64,000 nt of DNA from Amia ocellicauda (Eukaryota; Chordata; Actinopteri; Amiiformes; Amiidae): NCBI RefSeq assembly GCF_036373705.1, contig NC_089851.1:53292812-53356811 (forward strand), read 5' to 3'. The translations under genes were made by a program, and so were the position numbers. Numbering within the stretch: position 1 is the stretch's first letter; the number at the start of each line of letters is the position of its first letter. Below are positions 61,117 to 64,000 of the stretch, piece by piece. The notes under the pieces were generated by a model. That model was not told where the DNA came from and made no database searches. It worked only from the letters and a program-made list of their open reading frames with translations.

Positions 61117-61216
61117 AGACAGAGGTGTTGTGGTTGCTGCAGTCGTGCAGTTCCTTCACAGTTGCCAGAAATCATTTCCAGCACACGATTTTCTTTGTCG
61201 TTGAATGCAACATACG

Positions 61217-62125
61217 TGACCATTGGGGGAGCGATAGCAAGCAAGAGAGTTAGATATCAAGAGTCATAGATAGATAGATAGATGGATGGATGGACGGCAA
61301 GGCAAGCATCTGATTGACAGTGGTCCGTGATCTGCTGTTATGCTACAATGCTACTGACCATTGGGGGAGCGATAGCAAGCAAGAGAGTTAGATATCAAGA
61401 GTCATAGATAGATAGATAGATAGATGGATGGATGGATGGACGGCAAGGCAAGCATCTGATTGACAGTAGTCCGTGATCTGCTGTTATGCTACAATGCTAC
61501 TGACCATTGGGGGAGCGATACCAAGCAATTGAGTTAGATATCAAGAGTCATAGATAGATAGATAGCTAGATAGATGGATGGATGGACGGCAAGGCAAGCA
61601 TCTGATTGACAGTGGTCCGTGATCTGCTGTTATGCTACTATGCTACTGACCATTGGGGGAGCGATAGCAAGCAAGAGAGTTAGATATCAAGAGTCATAGA
61701 TAGATAGATAGATAGATGGATGGACGGCAAGGCAAGCATCTGATTGACAGTGGTCCGTGATCTGCTGTTATGCTACTATGCTACTGACCATTGGGGGAGC
61801 GATACCAAGCAAGAGAGTTAGATATCAAGAGTCATAGATAGATAGATAGATAGATAGATGGATGGATGGACGGCAAGGCAAGCATCTGATTGACAGTGGT
61901 CCGTGATCTGCTGTTATGCTACTATGCTACTGACCATTGGGGGAGCGATAGCAAGCAAGAGAGTTAGATATCGAGAGTCATAGATAGATAGATAGATAGA
62001 TGGATGGATGGATGGACGGCAAGGCAAGCACCTGATTGACAGTGGTCCGTGATCTGCTGTTATGCTACTATGCTACTGACCATTGGGGGAGCGATACCAA
62101 GCAAGAGAGTTAGATATCAAGAGTC

Positions 62126-62191
<66 letters not shown>

Positions 62192-63345
62192 GGATGGACG
62201 GCAAGGCAAGCATCTGATTGACAGTGGTCCGTGATCTGCTGTTATGCTACTATGCTACTGACCATTGGGGGAGCGATAGCAAGCAAGAGAGTTAGATATC
62301 AAGAGACATAGATACATAGATAGTTGGATGGATGGACGGCAAGGCAAGCATCTGATTGACAGTGGTCCGTGATCTGCTGTTATGCTACTATGCTACTGAC
62401 CGTTGGGGGAGCAATAGCAAGCAAGAGAGTTAGATATCAAGAGTCATAGATAGATAGATAGATGGATGGATGGACGGCAAGGCAAGCATCTGATTGACAG
62501 TGGTCCGTGATCTGCTGTTATGCTACAATGCTACTGACCATTGGGGGAGCGATAGCAAGCAAGAGAGTTAGATATCAAGAGTCATAGATAGATAGATAGA
62601 TAGATGGATGGATGGATGGACGGCAAGGCAAGCATCTGATTGACAGTAGTCCGTGATCTGCTGTTATGCTACAATGCTACTGACCATTGGGGGAGCGATA
62701 CCAAGCAATTGAGTTAGATATCAAGAGTCATAGATAGATAGATAGCTAGATAGATGGATGGATGGACGGCAAGGCAAGCATCTGATTGACAGTGGTCCGT
62801 GATCTGCTGTTATGCTACAATGCTACTGACCATTGGGGGAGCGATACCAAGCAAGAGAGTTAGATATCAAGAGTCATAGATAGATAGATAGATAGATGGA
62901 TGGATGGACGGCAAGGCAAGCACCTGATTGACAGTGGTCCGTGATCTGCTGTTATGCTACTATGCTACTGACCATTGGGGGAGCGATACCAAGCAAGAGA
63001 GTTAGATATCAAGAGTCATAGATAGATAGATAGCCAGATAGATGGATGGATGGATGGACGGCAAGGCAAGCATCTGATTGACAGTGGTCCGTGATCTGCT
63101 GTTATGCTACTATGCTACTGACCATTGGGGGAGCGATAGCAAGCAAGAGAGTTAGATATCAAGAGACATAGATACATAGATAGATAGATGGATGGATGGA
63201 TGGATAGATAGATAGATAGATAGATGGATGGATGGACGGCAAGGCAAGCACCTGATTGACAGTGGTCCGTGATCTGCTGTTATGCTACTATGCTACTGAC
63301 CATTGGGGGAGCGATACCAAGCAAGAGAGTTAGATATCAAGAGTC

Positions 63346-63419
<74 letters not shown>

Positions 63420-64000
63420 GGATGGATGGACGGCAAGGCAAGCATCTGATTGACAGTGGTCCGTGATCTGCTGTTATGCTACTATGCTACTGACCATTGG
63501 GGGAGCGATAGCAAGCAAGAGAGTTAGATATCAAGAGACATAGATACATAGATAGATGGATGGATGGACGGCAAGGCAAGCATCTGATTGACAGTGGTCC
63601 GTGATCTGCTGTTATGCTACTATGCTACTGACCGTTGGGGGAGCAATAGCAAGCAAGAGAGTTAGATATCAAGAGTCATAGATAGATAGATCGATGGATG
63701 GATGGACGGCAAGGCAAGCATCTGATTGACAGTGGTCCGTGATCTGCTGTTATGCTACAATGCTACTGACCATTGGGGGAGCGATAGCAAGCAAGAGAGT
63801 TAGATATCAAGAGTCATAGATAGATAGATAGATAGATGGATGGATGGATGGACGGCAAGGCAAGCATTTGATTGACAGTAGTCCGTGATCTGCTGTTATG
63901 CTACAATGCTACTGACCATTGGGGGAGCGATACCAAGCAATTGAGTTAGATATCAAGAGTCATAGATAGATAGATAGCTAGATAGATGGATGGATGGACG
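61217..64000. repeat. GATA-bearing satellite array, right array
   Basis: About 20 monomers of the same satellite with private variants: CGATACCAAGC, CCAAGCAATTGAG, GATAGCTAGATAG and GACAGTAGTCC. The GACAGTAGTCC monomer recurs at about 61,461, 62,641 and 63,873, giving a higher-order period of about 1.2 kb. Expanded GATA runs lie at about 62,127-62,190 and 63,347-63,419. The array continues past the window. Confidence 0.97.

Larger units (their letters stand above)
60755..61216 (+). repeat. tRNA cassette copy 8 (right half only)
   Basis: Starts inside what is the (TTTTG)n tract of other cassettes (here only TTTTGTTTC) and continues with CTTACGCCTGAGTGTAGG, Thr(TGT), spacer, Asn, and the standard CAACATACG border with the satellite. 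The Thr(AGT) gene, upstream spacer and left satellite border are absent. This marks the edge of the right-hand array. Confidence 0.93.

Overview
The window looks like heterochromatic DNA from a ray-finned fish. The vertebrate signs are canonical eukaryotic tRNA genes with A and B boxes, three Tc1-type transposons and an L2-clade LINE of the kinds common in fish, solo LTRs, and Polinton/adintovirus-like fossil genes. The exact species cannot be told. No complete host protein-coding gene is visible.

Left array (1-39,526). About 230 monomers of a 138-150 bp satellite. Each monomer holds an internal (GATA)n(GATG)n block. The array is interrupted seven times by a 0.89-0.96 kb cassette. Each cassette carries, in order, tRNA-Thr(AGT) on +, about 300 bp of unassigned spacer, a (TTTTG)n tract of 9-23 units, tRNA-Thr(TGT) on +, and an Asn-type tRNA on -. 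All seven cassettes meet the satellite at the same monomer position, so one capture event was followed by amplification of satellite and tRNA genes together. Identical offsets (9,692 bp and 3,512 bp) between satellite landmarks and cassettes show duplication of multi-kilobase higher-order units. All seven array Asn genes have anticodon ATT, and most have a damaged A or B box. A truncated eighth cassette at the right edge has GTT and looks canonical.

Island (39,527-60,754). About 21 kb of AT-rich, mostly non-satellite sequence. It starts with a broken Polinton/adintovirus-like element (about 40.0-45.3 kb, perhaps to 46.1 kb) holding protein-primed DNA polymerase B, a packaging-ATPase-like tail and small virion-type ORFs. 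Minisatellites, unclassified repeats, AT-rich inverted repeats and a candidate LTR edge follow. Next come an L2 reverse transcriptase fragment, an internally deleted Tc1 element with both inverted repeats (54,017-55,355), and a second Tc1 remnant bearing two solo LTRs (one at its edge, one inside) and an inverted half. The island ends with a non-autonomous element that has about 105-bp inverted repeats, and a nearly full-length third Tc1 transposase gene (58,940-60,073).

Right array (61,217-64,000). The same satellite resumes after the truncated eighth cassette, with its own higher-order period of about 1.2 kb.

The most interesting biology is the tRNA-bearing satellite. Pol III genes have become part of a tandemly amplifying heterochromatic repeat. 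The Asn copies have undergone an anticodon change. The Thr(TGT) gene appears to descend from Thr(AGT) by an anticodon switch.
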